Below, one piece after another: positions 19,600 through 27,017 of a stretch of 64,000 nt of DNA. Under the pieces are notes generated by a model. It did no database searches. It saw nothing but the letters and a program-made list of their open reading frames with translations, and was not told where the DNA came from. The stretch comes from Crenothrix sp. D3 (GTDB lineage Bacteria > Pseudomonadota > Gammaproteobacteria > Methylococcales > Methylomonadaceae): assembly GCA_002134785.1 (NCBI GenBank), contig MBQZ01000051.1, positions 1-64,000 of the forward strand, given 5' to 3'. Position 1 is the stretch's first letter. Every line of letters begins with the position of its first letter. The position numbers and the translations under genes were made by a program.

Positions 19600-20522
19600 C
19601 CGTTGAATACGCCATTCTGGTTAAAAATAAAACCCGCCTTGAGCGATTGATTGAACGCTTTAATACTCGCGCCCAAGCCAAGTTTTATATCGAACATTCG
19701 GGCGGTGATTTTGCTGATTATGAGCGTGAACATGAGCAGTTTCATCAGTCACTGGCAAACGTACAACGCCAATTATCGCAAGCGTTAAAAAACAAAATCG
19801 TTGAGCAGAATTTTTTACCCGCGTTTTTATTTAATCCTAATCAAGTGGTTATCGTTGTTGGGCAGGATGGCTTAGTGGCTAACACCGCAAAATATGTGAA
19901 TGGCATTCCCATTATTGCCGTTAATCCTGATAGTGAACGTTATGATGGCGTGTTGTTGCCGTTTAACAGCGATAATTTTATGCTGGCAGTAGACAATGTA
20001 CAGTCTGGGCAATTTAACAGCCGTTGTGCCACACTTGCCGAAGTTCGATTAAATGATGGTCAACGCCTGTTAGCGTTTAATGATTTATTCATCGGTGCAG
20101 CCAGTCATAGTTCAGCGCGTTACCGCATCACTTACCAACAACAAACCGAAGAACATTCCTCTTCGGGTATCATCGTCTCCACACAAGCGGGTTCAACAGG
20201 TTGGCTAAGTTCGGTTTTTAACATGAGTTTTGGTCTGCAACAATTTATCGAACCACAACCCCGCGAAAAGCCTATTACTACGCTACAAGCCAATCAACTG
20301 CTATTTGCCGTGCGTGAACCGTTTCAAAGCAAACAAACCCAAGCCGATTTAGTCGCAGGCATTCTAACGGCATCAATAACACTGCGCGTGGAATCGTTCA
20401 TGCCTATTAATGGCGTGATATTCTCAGACGGTATTGAAAGCGATTTTTTACAGTTTAATTCGGGTGCGATTGCGAGTATTGGTATTGCGGAAGAAACGGC
20501 GGTGTTGGTAACGGCTGAATGA
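19596..20522 (+). CDS. NAD kinase-fold protein (ATP-NAD kinase/'sugar kinase'-like) with degenerate GGDG
   Basis: VVIVVGQDGLVANTAKYVNGIPIIAVNPDSERYDGVLLPF; SSSGIIVSTQAGSTGWL; 4-bp (ATGA) overlap with the SPFH gene. Confidence 0.75.
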   Translation: MTVEYAILVKNKTRLERLIERFNTRAQAKFYIEHSGGDFADYEREHEQFHQSLANVQRQLSQALKNKIVEQNFLPAFLFNPNQVVIVVGQDGLVANTAKYVNGIPIIAVNPDSERYDGVLLPFNSDNFMLAVDNVQSGQFNSRCATLAEVRLNDGQRLLAFNDLFIGAASHSSARYRITYQQQTEEHSSSGIIVSTQAGSTGWLSSVFNMSFGLQQFIEPQPREKPITTLQANQLLFAVREPFQSKQTQADLVAGILTASITLRVESFMPINGVIFSDGIESDFLQFNSGAIASIGIAEETAVLVTAE

Positions 20523-20607
20523 CGCGCTGTAAGTTGGAACTGACTATCAGCGGTGTAGGATGAGCAAGCGTCTTTTTGCTTGCCTACCGATTTTGTTACG
20601 ATTCCGC

Positions 20608-20636
20608 GTGGACAAACGATAGAGCTGTTTGTCCAC
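20608..20636. repeat. Hairpin GTGGACAAAC-GATAGAGCT-GTTTGTCCAC
   Basis: Perfect 10-bp stem; second version with the same loop at 32872..32900. Confidence 0.75.
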
Positions 20637-20709
20637 CCTACAAAGCTCTTGAATGGTAGAGACGCGATGAATCGTGGTATACAATTGCAGGTTGATGGGG
20701 CTAAGCGCG

Positions 20710-20997
20710 TTAATAACGCTCCGTGATTAACTTATCCCAAAAAGTATTATTAGCCCTCCACTGTGAATAGTTTCTTGAATTGCCTTGAAACATACCGCTA
20801 TCAAAAAACACATCCCCTATTTTTACCCATGCAATCCACACGTCAAAACTAATAGGATTACCGAATGCAAGTTGCGTATAAATCCCGCCCTGCTTTACGC
20901 ATTTAAACCAGCCCTTCTGATTGAATTTATTTTCTAACTTAATCCTAATTGAACTTTCATTCCACTTAGCTAATGTCAGGTCTTCTTTCTGTAGCAA
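20710..20997 (-). CDS. Hypothetical protein
   Basis: 95-aa ORF, no recognised family. Confidence 0.4.
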   Translation of the reverse strand: MLQKEDLTLAKWNESSIRIKLENKFNQKGWFKCVKQGGIYTQLAFGNPISFDVWIAWVKIGDVFFDSGMFQGNSRNYSQWRANNTFWDKLITERY

Positions 20998-21075
20998 TAG
21001 AGGAATAATTTCCTTTTTGTTGGCGCGGGTATCTTTTGAAAAACTGTAAACAGTATGGATGTTATTTGAACTAAT

Positions 21076-21537
21076 TTAATAATTAATACGCCACAAACTG
21101 TTTTTATAATGCTCAGTAAAGGCTTCATGAGTCCACTCTATTTCCACCTCATCCAAACCAGTATCATAAATAACACCTGCTTGCATAATGAGATGATGAG
21201 TAACGGTTATTCCTCCTAATAGGAGTGAACACGCCGCCGCGTCCTCGACAAACTCATCACCACTCAGAATGTCAATAAGTTGTCGTGTTGTGACCACCCG
21301 ACCTATTTTCGATTCATCAAAACAGTCCTCTACTTTTTCTAGCTTGAAGACAAAATAAGTCGTATCAATTTCAGCATTGGTTTGATTAGTTTTAATCAAT
21401 TCATCCATAATGCTATTAAGACTATCTGTTATCAGCACCTCATCCAATCGTGCATTAAGCGCGAATAGACACTGGTATTTAAAGTGATTAGGACGATGAT
21501 TATCGGGTAGTTGTTTAAGAATGACTGTAAATGTCAT
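21076..21537 (-). CDS. Hypothetical protein
   Basis: 153-aa ORF, coding-like composition. Confidence 0.55.
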   Translation of the reverse strand: MTFTVILKQLPDNHRPNHFKYQCLFALNARLDEVLITDSLNSIMDELIKTNQTNAEIDTTYFVFKLEKVEDCFDESKIGRVVTTRQLIDILSGDEFVEDAAACSLLLGGITVTHHLIMQAGVIYDTGLDEVEIEWTHEAFTEHYKNSLWRINY

Positions 21538-21607
21538 AATGTCTCCATTAAAAATATTTAATAGTTGCGATAGATAAAATTATTTAAGTTGATAAGTAAT
21601 TTTCAAA

Positions 21608-22372
21608 TTAATTTCCTAAAAATATCGTATTTCTATGATATTCTAAAAAGCAAGTTGAAGGTGAAAACTTTCTTGGGTTATTTATATTTTTACCATCAAA
21701 AAAACCAAAATACCTATCAAATGGTACTATATTTATCTTCAATAATTCTTTTGAAAAAATAACTCTTAAGGTATTATCAATGGAAATAAGTCCTCTATCA
21801 AATGCTTTGTCATGAATAGCACATAAACATAAACCATTGTGTGGATTAAGTCGCTCTGCTGTATTTTTAGACCACGGAATAATATGGCTTGCAACAAGTA
21901 ACGGCGCACAGTTTAAGTCACAAATGACACAAGTTTCATCATAATTCGATAAAACCATTGCTCTAAAGAAACCTTGATTAACTCTCTGTTTTACCGCTAC
22001 TATTTTGTCCTCACCAATTTTTTCAGTTACATTAATAATTTCATCTTCTGTATCTGAAAAATAATTATTACTATAATATTCATAAAGCAGTTCACTTTCT
22101 AATAAAAGATTGTCCCAGTTATTATTAAATTCATTAAAAATTTCTGCATCAAGTTTCGAGTGGTTGGACATCCCCTTGATTCCTCTTTTCTTTAATTCTG
22201 GGTCTAAACTTGAAAAATTCACAAGCTTTAATGCTATAGATGAGGGAGTTCTATTAATAATATTTGATAAATTAATTATATCTGGATTACGACTATGTAA
22301 TTTTCCAAATGGAAGTTTACAATATAAGTTAAATGCTACAAGCAATTCTTTTCTAGTCCAATTTCTTCTCAT
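21608..22372 (-). CDS. HNH endonuclease (restriction-endonuclease-like)
   Basis: CVICDLNCAPLLVASHIIPWSKNTAERLNPHNGLCLCAIHDKAFDRGLISID. Confidence 0.85.
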   Translation of the reverse strand: MRRNWTRKELLVAFNLYCKLPFGKLHSRNPDIINLSNIINRTPSSIALKLVNFSSLDPELKKRGIKGMSNHSKLDAEIFNEFNNNWDNLLLESELLYEYYSNNYFSDTEDEIINVTEKIGEDKIVAVKQRVNQGFFRAMVLSNYDETCVICDLNCAPLLVASHIIPWSKNTAERLNPHNGLCLCAIHDKAFDRGLISIDNTLRVIFSKELLKINIVPFDRYFGFFDGKNINNPRKFSPSTCFLEYHRNTIFLGN

Positions 22373-22447
22373 AACTTATATGGTGTTTAATTTAAATGGT
22401 GATATGCGTTACTTACAATCTATATTATAAGGAGCAATCTGTAAACG

Positions 22448-23284
22448 AGTTTTCCTTGCTAAGCCTTTTCACAGGCAGGTTTAAAAAATGGCTTTAACGA
22501 TACTCGCGGTACGATGTTTTTTGAAATTCAACGGATTATTGCTGAAAAACGTCCCAAAGCGTTTATGTTAGAAAATGTTAAACAATTACGAGGTCATGAT
22601 AAAGGGCGCACTTTACAAACTATCTTAGATATTTTGGAGGGACGCAATGAGCAGGAAATATCATTAGATATTCCATTATCTGACGAAACCCGCAACGCAC
22701 TATCGAATCGATTAAATTATCAGGTATTTTATAAAGTATTGAGAGCTGCCGATTTTGGCATACCACAAAACCGCGAACGTATTTTTATCGTGGGATTTAA
22801 TCGAGATTATTATGGGAATGTAGATTTTTCTCAATTATTTGATTTTCCAACTCCGCTATTTCATCCAACGAGGCTTGGTGATATTTTGGAAAACTCAGCA
22901 TTAATCAATGAAAAATATACTATTTCAGAAAAATTATGGCAGGGTCATATACGTCGTAAAGCGGAACATTTAAACAAAGGTAATGGCTTTGGATACTCAT
23001 TGTTTAATAAAAATAGCACCCATACTAATACTTTAAGCGCGAGATATTATAAAGATGGCAGTGAAATTTTAATTGACCAAAGTGAGCTAAGTAAACATCC
23101 GCGTAAATTGACACCTAGGGAATGTGCGCGGTTACAAGGATTTCCTGAAAATTATATTGTCGATGCGGTATCTGATGCTCAAGCCTATAAACAATTTGGT
23201 AACTCGGTCACTGTTCCTGTGATTCGCGCCATTGCCACGCAGTTGTTGATGGCAATGAATACCTCAGAGGTTTTGCACTCCTGA
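22448..23284 (+). pseudogene. DNA (cytosine-5) methyltransferase, 5'-truncated, with stop at motif IV (PCQ to PC*)
   Basis: In-frame upstream of ATG 22514: S F P C * A F S Q A G L K N G F N D T R G T M F F E I...MLENVKQLRGHDKG; QNRERIFIVGF; LTPRECARLQGFPENY; QFGNSVTVPV. Confidence 0.88.
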
Positions 23285-23296
23285 CTTTATCTAGTA

Positions 23297-23326
23297 CGAT
23301 GTCGGAAACGACCGTCCTGCGCTATC
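23297..23326 (-). repeat. Inverted copy of 30-nt repeat seen at 7506..7535
   Basis: 29/30 identity by eye to the reverse complement. Confidence 0.85.
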
Positions 23327-23588
23327 ATAACTCGTAGGGTGGGTAGAGTGATAACGAAACCCATCATAGGATTTTGATGTGTGCGTAAGTGGCAGCAAAA
23401 ATGCTCTTTGAATGCTATGATTCTTGATAATAGACGGGCAAAAAACGGTTTTTTGACTCCAAAAACTTCTAAATACAAGGATATAAAACAATGACATCAC
23501 TAGGGCAACAGTAAATCACCGCGTATTCTCAATTGTTTGCGGTCTACACAACTACACATAGTTGCAAATGTCATTTTTCATCGTGTTT

Positions 23589-23616
23589 GTTGGGTTGCAA
23601 AAAATCGCAACCCAAC
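23589..23616. repeat. Hairpin GTTGGGTTGCAAAAAATCGCAACCCAAC
   Basis: Similar sequence at 34318..34343. Confidence 0.6.
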
Positions 23617-23635
23617 CCTGTATTTCTCCGAATTT

Positions 23636-23923
23636 TTAACCCTTAATACACAGCACCTGTTTTACCTCCACTAAATCGCTTTGGTGTTCCATGACTTTAT
23701 CAATGTCTTTATAAGCCGCTGGAATTTCATCAATCACGCCGCTGTCTTTGCGACATTCCACGCCCAACGTTTGCTTATGCACATCATCACTATCAAACCG
23801 CTGTTTTGCTGCACGGCGACTCATGACGCGCCCTGCACCGTGTGAACAGGAACAAAATGATTGCGGATTGCCTTTGCCGCGCACGATGTACGATTTCGCA
23901 CCCATGCTATTCGGAATAATGCA
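23636..23923 (-). pseudogene. RtcB RNA ligase C-terminal remnant
   Basis: IIPNSMGAKSYIVRGKGNPQSFCSCSHGAGRVMSRRAAKQRF...CRKDSGVIDEIPAAYKDIDKVMEHQSDLVEVKQVL; the rest of the gene is missing. Confidence 0.9.
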
Positions 23924-23928
23924 ACTAC

Positions 23929-24099
23929 TTAGTTGTATGGGAGTTTTATGTCAGTGGTTATCAACCCGTACAAAAATGGCTGAAAGATCGACAAGGGCAG
24001 GTATTAAATTTTGATGATATTTTACATTATCAAAAAATGATTAAAGCTCTGACCGAAAACGCGCGAATGATGCAAGAAATTGCCGCGCTGATGGGTTAA
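23929..24099 (+). pseudogene. C-terminal remnant of a second DNA methyltransferase/type II restriction enzyme
   Basis: Frame read by eye: LVVWEFYVSGYQPVQKWLKDRQGQVLNFDDILHYQKMIKALTENARMMQEIAALMG*, matching the usual C-terminal motif GYQxxxKWLKDRKGR...HYQKI..AL..T..LM.EID. Confidence 0.75.
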
Positions 24100-24125
24100 A
24101 AATGAAAGCATGGTCGCTTATGCAA

Positions 24126-24443
24126 TTACAAGCAAGTCGGGGGTTTAGGTAATCCTGCTAGTTTGCAGGCATCACGCAGGGGTGCGTCAGGAAATAAGCC
24201 ATGTAAATATCGGCTATTGCCTTTGTCTTCGCCTAAGGTTTTGGCAATGGCTTTGGTGAAAACGCGCATATTGGGTAGATGTTTAAATTGCTGATAATAA
24301 TCACGGATGAAGTGAATAATCTCCCAATGCGCGGGGGTGAGGGTGATGTGACACCCATCCGCTAATTGATGAGCGACGGTTTCATTCCAATCACTGCCAT
24401 TGACTAAAAAGCCTTGTTGTGTGGTTTCTAGCATTAAGACCAT
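24126..24443 (-). CDS. DsrC/TusE family sulfur relay protein with C-X10-C C-terminus
   Basis: WEIIHFIRDYYQQFKHLPNMRVFTKAIAKTLGEDKGNSRYLHGLFPDAPLRDACKLAGLPKPPTCL. Confidence 0.92.
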   Translation of the reverse strand: MVLMLETTQQGFLVNGSDWNETVAHQLADGCHITLTPAHWEIIHFIRDYYQQFKHLPNMRVFTKAIAKTLGEDKGNSRYLHGLFPDAPLRDACKLAGLPKPPTCL

Positions 24444-24724
24444 GATTGAATCACAGGGTGTTTAACGGTTAACGCGACAAACTGAGCATAATTAATAACA
24501 CGAATACCCTGCACTAATTCGTCTGCCGCTATGCCACGCACGGCTAAGACATCACCTAGAACGTAAAGCGAATGGCTATCAAGTAATTGAGTTAGCCTGT
24601 GATTATCTGTGCCTGTTTGTAGCAGTCGGAGCGTTGCATTTTCAAGAAATACTACTTCATCATCGATACCCAATCGCGCTAACACTGCGTAATCAATAGG
24701 CGATTCGGAAATAAGATGCAGCAC
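24434..24724 (-). CDS. TusB/DsrH family protein
   Basis: MLHLISESP...DEVVFLENA...YVLGDVLAVRGI...INYAQFVALTVKHPVIQSW. Confidence 0.85.
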   Translation of the reverse strand: MLHLISESPIDYAVLARLGIDDEVVFLENATLRLLQTGTDNHRLTQLLDSHSLYVLGDVLAVRGIAADELVQGIRVINYAQFVALTVKHPVIQSWS

Positions 24725-24725
24725 C

Positions 24726-25046
24726 TTAATTGGTATCCGTTAATTTAAGACCGATGATGCCGATAATAATCAAGCTAATGGATAATAACCGCATCCAATC
24801 CATTGATTCTTTAAATAGGATAATACCCATGATGGCAACGCCTACTGCACCCATGCCTGTCCACACGGCATAGGCGGTGCCGATGGGTAGTGTTTTTAAC
24901 GCCCACATTAATAATCCAAAACTGCCAGCACCCGAAATTGCCGTGATGACACTGGGCCATAATTTGGTAAAACCTTCGTTATATTTAAGACTTAAAGCAA
25001 ACACGACTTCTATACAGCCTGCTGAAAATAATAGTAACCACGCCAA
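24726..25046 (-). CDS. sugE: SugE/Gdx-type small multidrug resistance transporter
   Basis: [32 protein letters not shown]...[23 protein letters not shown]. Confidence 0.93.
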   Translation of the reverse strand: MAWLLLFSAGCIEVVFALSLKYNEGFTKLWPSVITAISGAGSFGLLMWALKTLPIGTAYAVWTGMGAVGVAIMGIILFKESMDWMRLLSISLIIIGIIGLKLTDTN

Positions 25047-25075
25047 AATGTTCTCCTTATTTTATGAATAAACCG

Positions 25076-26737
25076 TTACCGCTTGTCTTGTGTTCGCCAT
25101 AAATGGACAATTTCTTCGACATCTAAATCATCAGCTCCTTTTCGCCAGCCATTGATATAACTAACATCATTACTTCTTGGCTCAGGATTAGGTTTGTAAA
25201 GTTGGACACGCGCGGGTAATGGTACGGCTTCACCGAGAATTAATGCCTCACCGCGTCCGAGTGAACTGAGTACATCTGCCAGATTGCCTTCAGATTCTGG
25301 AATCAATCCTCTAATATAGGCTTGATCATCTAAGCTGGTGGTGTGTAAACAAATAAAAGAACTGCATTGTGACAGCATGGTTTCCGATAATTCGGTGGGT
25401 CTTTGACTAACCACACCAATAGAAACGCCATATTTTCGCCCTTCTTTGGCAATACGTTCCATCATTTTTTTCGAGCCTTCAAACTGCCCGCCTTTTTCTT
25501 TGGGAATGTAAATATGGGCTTCTTCGCAAATTAAGGTGATGGGAAATTCACGGCGATTGGGATTCCAATAATTGAATTCATACGCTAAGCGACCGACTTG
25601 CGCGGAAATAGCAGGGCGAATATCTGACGGTACGCCACTTAAATCTACCACGGTGACATTGGCTTTTTTCTCACCTAAGCCAACAAAGGTGCGTAATAAA
25701 TCTTCCATGCTTTCAGAGGTTTTACGCTTTTTGGGTCTGAGTAAAAAATCATAGCGCACGTCATTTAAACGACTCTGCATTTTAATGAGAAAATTGTCAA
25801 ATTGACCGTACAAAGGCCCTAGGACTTTACCAAAGGCTTTTTTCTCTTCATTAGCGGTTTTAAATGCCATGTACATTTCAGCTAACGAGAAGTAAATCGG
25901 CGTATCAATTGAAAAAGTCGCTAACCCGATACGCTTAGATTCTTTGCGTTTAAGCTGCATCAATATTTCACTCATAAACGACATTTGTGTAGACGCGCCT
26001 TTATCATCACGATCAATAAATAAATCGACGAGTTCGGCATAACTCATCATCCAATAAGGCATTTCCATTTCCTGAGCGTCAACACACGAAACTATGTCAT
26101 CACTAAACGCTGAGTATCTAACGCCTATGGTATCTTTCCAGCAATATTCACCGTGTAAATCCAGCAAAATGATATGACATTTAGGCATAGATTTAACGGC
26201 TTGTTGAATTAAATTAGTCACTGTCCATGATTTACCAGAACCCGATTGCCCAACAATCGCAAAATGGCGACTAAAAAAAATTTGCGGGTCGAGACCTAGG
26301 TGATATTCCTTATGCGAAGACAGCTGACCAATGAAAAATTTATATTTTTGATATTTTGAGAAAATCGCACTGACTTCGGTGATACCCACCGCATAAACTT
26401 TCGCCCCTGACGTGGGATAATTGGTAACGCCACGCGAAAAAGTGCCATCGTCTAAAATTTCCCCCATCGGTGCTAAAGCAATAAAACGATCCGTTTTACG
26501 CATATCCGCATTATCAAAACGGTTTGTTTCCCACATTTTAATGACGACAGCTAATATATTGATATTCGCTTGCCGAATAGCGATATAAGAGCCGATATGC
26601 CCCACTAAAATTTCTTCATTGTCTACTTTAATACGCGAGGTATCTTTGATGTATTCCTCTGCTATTCTGGCATCCATACCATTGTTGCGAATTTCAGATA
26701 AATAGCCAATGAGAACATTGGATGACTTTGTGGACAC
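25076..26737 (-). CDS. HerA-like (DUF87) hexameric ATPase
   Basis: GQSGSGKSWTVTNLIQQAV Walker A; FPITLICEEAHIYIP Walker B; RKYGVSIGVVSQRPTELSETMLSQCSSFICLHTTS. Confidence 0.88.
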   Translation of the reverse strand: MSTKSSNVLIGYLSEIRNNGMDARIAEEYIKDTSRIKVDNEEILVGHIGSYIAIRQANINILAVVIKMWETNRFDNADMRKTDRFIALAPMGEILDDGTFSRGVTNYPTSGAKVYAVGITEVSAIFSKYQKYKFFIGQLSSHKEYHLGLDPQIFFSRHFAIVGQSGSGKSWTVTNLIQQAVKSMPKCHIILLDLHGEYCWKDTIGVRYSAFSDDIVSCVDAQEMEMPYWMMSYAELVDLFIDRDDKGASTQMSFMSEILMQLKRKESKRIGLATFSIDTPIYFSLAEMYMAFKTANEEKKAFGKVLGPLYGQFDNFLIKMQSRLNDVRYDFLLRPKKRKTSESMEDLLRTFVGLGEKKANVTVVDLSGVPSDIRPAISAQVGRLAYEFNYWNPNRREFPITLICEEAHIYIPKEKGGQFEGSKKMMERIAKEGRKYGVSIGVVSQRPTELSETMLSQCSSFICLHTTSLDDQAYIRGLIPESEGNLADVLSSLGRGEALILGEAVPLPARVQLYKPNPEPRSNDVSYINGWRKGADDLDVEEIVHLWRTQDKR

Positions 26738-26789
26738 TGTTAACCCCTATTAATTAAAACTATAAGAGCGATATGTTACACCGAAATTA

Positions 26790-27017
26790 TTAGGATTTAT
26801 GTATCCATTCATACAATTCAGTTAAGGTAGGGTCACATTTACAGCAACTTGTCCCACAGGACGATTCTAGCGGCATAACACGGACATAGCCTTTGCTAAT
26901 CCATTTGCTCAGCATTCCACGCAACGCATCGGCATCAATGTTGAAATGAGTAACCAAATCCGCAAGCGAAACTCTACGTTGTTGCTGTAAATAAGTTCTT
27001 AAATCCGACAAAATCAT
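26790..27017 (-). CDS. feoC: FeoC-like transcriptional regulator
   Basis: MILSDLRTYLQQQRRVSLADLVTHFNIDADALRGMLSKWISKGYVR; adjacent to feoB. Confidence 0.85.
   Translation of the reverse strand: MILSDLRTYLQQQRRVSLADLVTHFNIDADALRGMLSKWISKGYVRVMPLESSCGTSCCKCDPTLTELYEWIHKS

Noticed and set aside
23734-24014. Plus-strand ORF 23748..24014 across the RtcB tail
   Set aside because: It is antisense to the RtcB remnant for most of its length; the real plus-strand signal is a different frame (23929..24099).
24726-25075. Guanidine riboswitch upstream of sugE
   Set aside because: Only about 30 bp separate sugE from the upstream HerA-like gene; there is no room for the motif.
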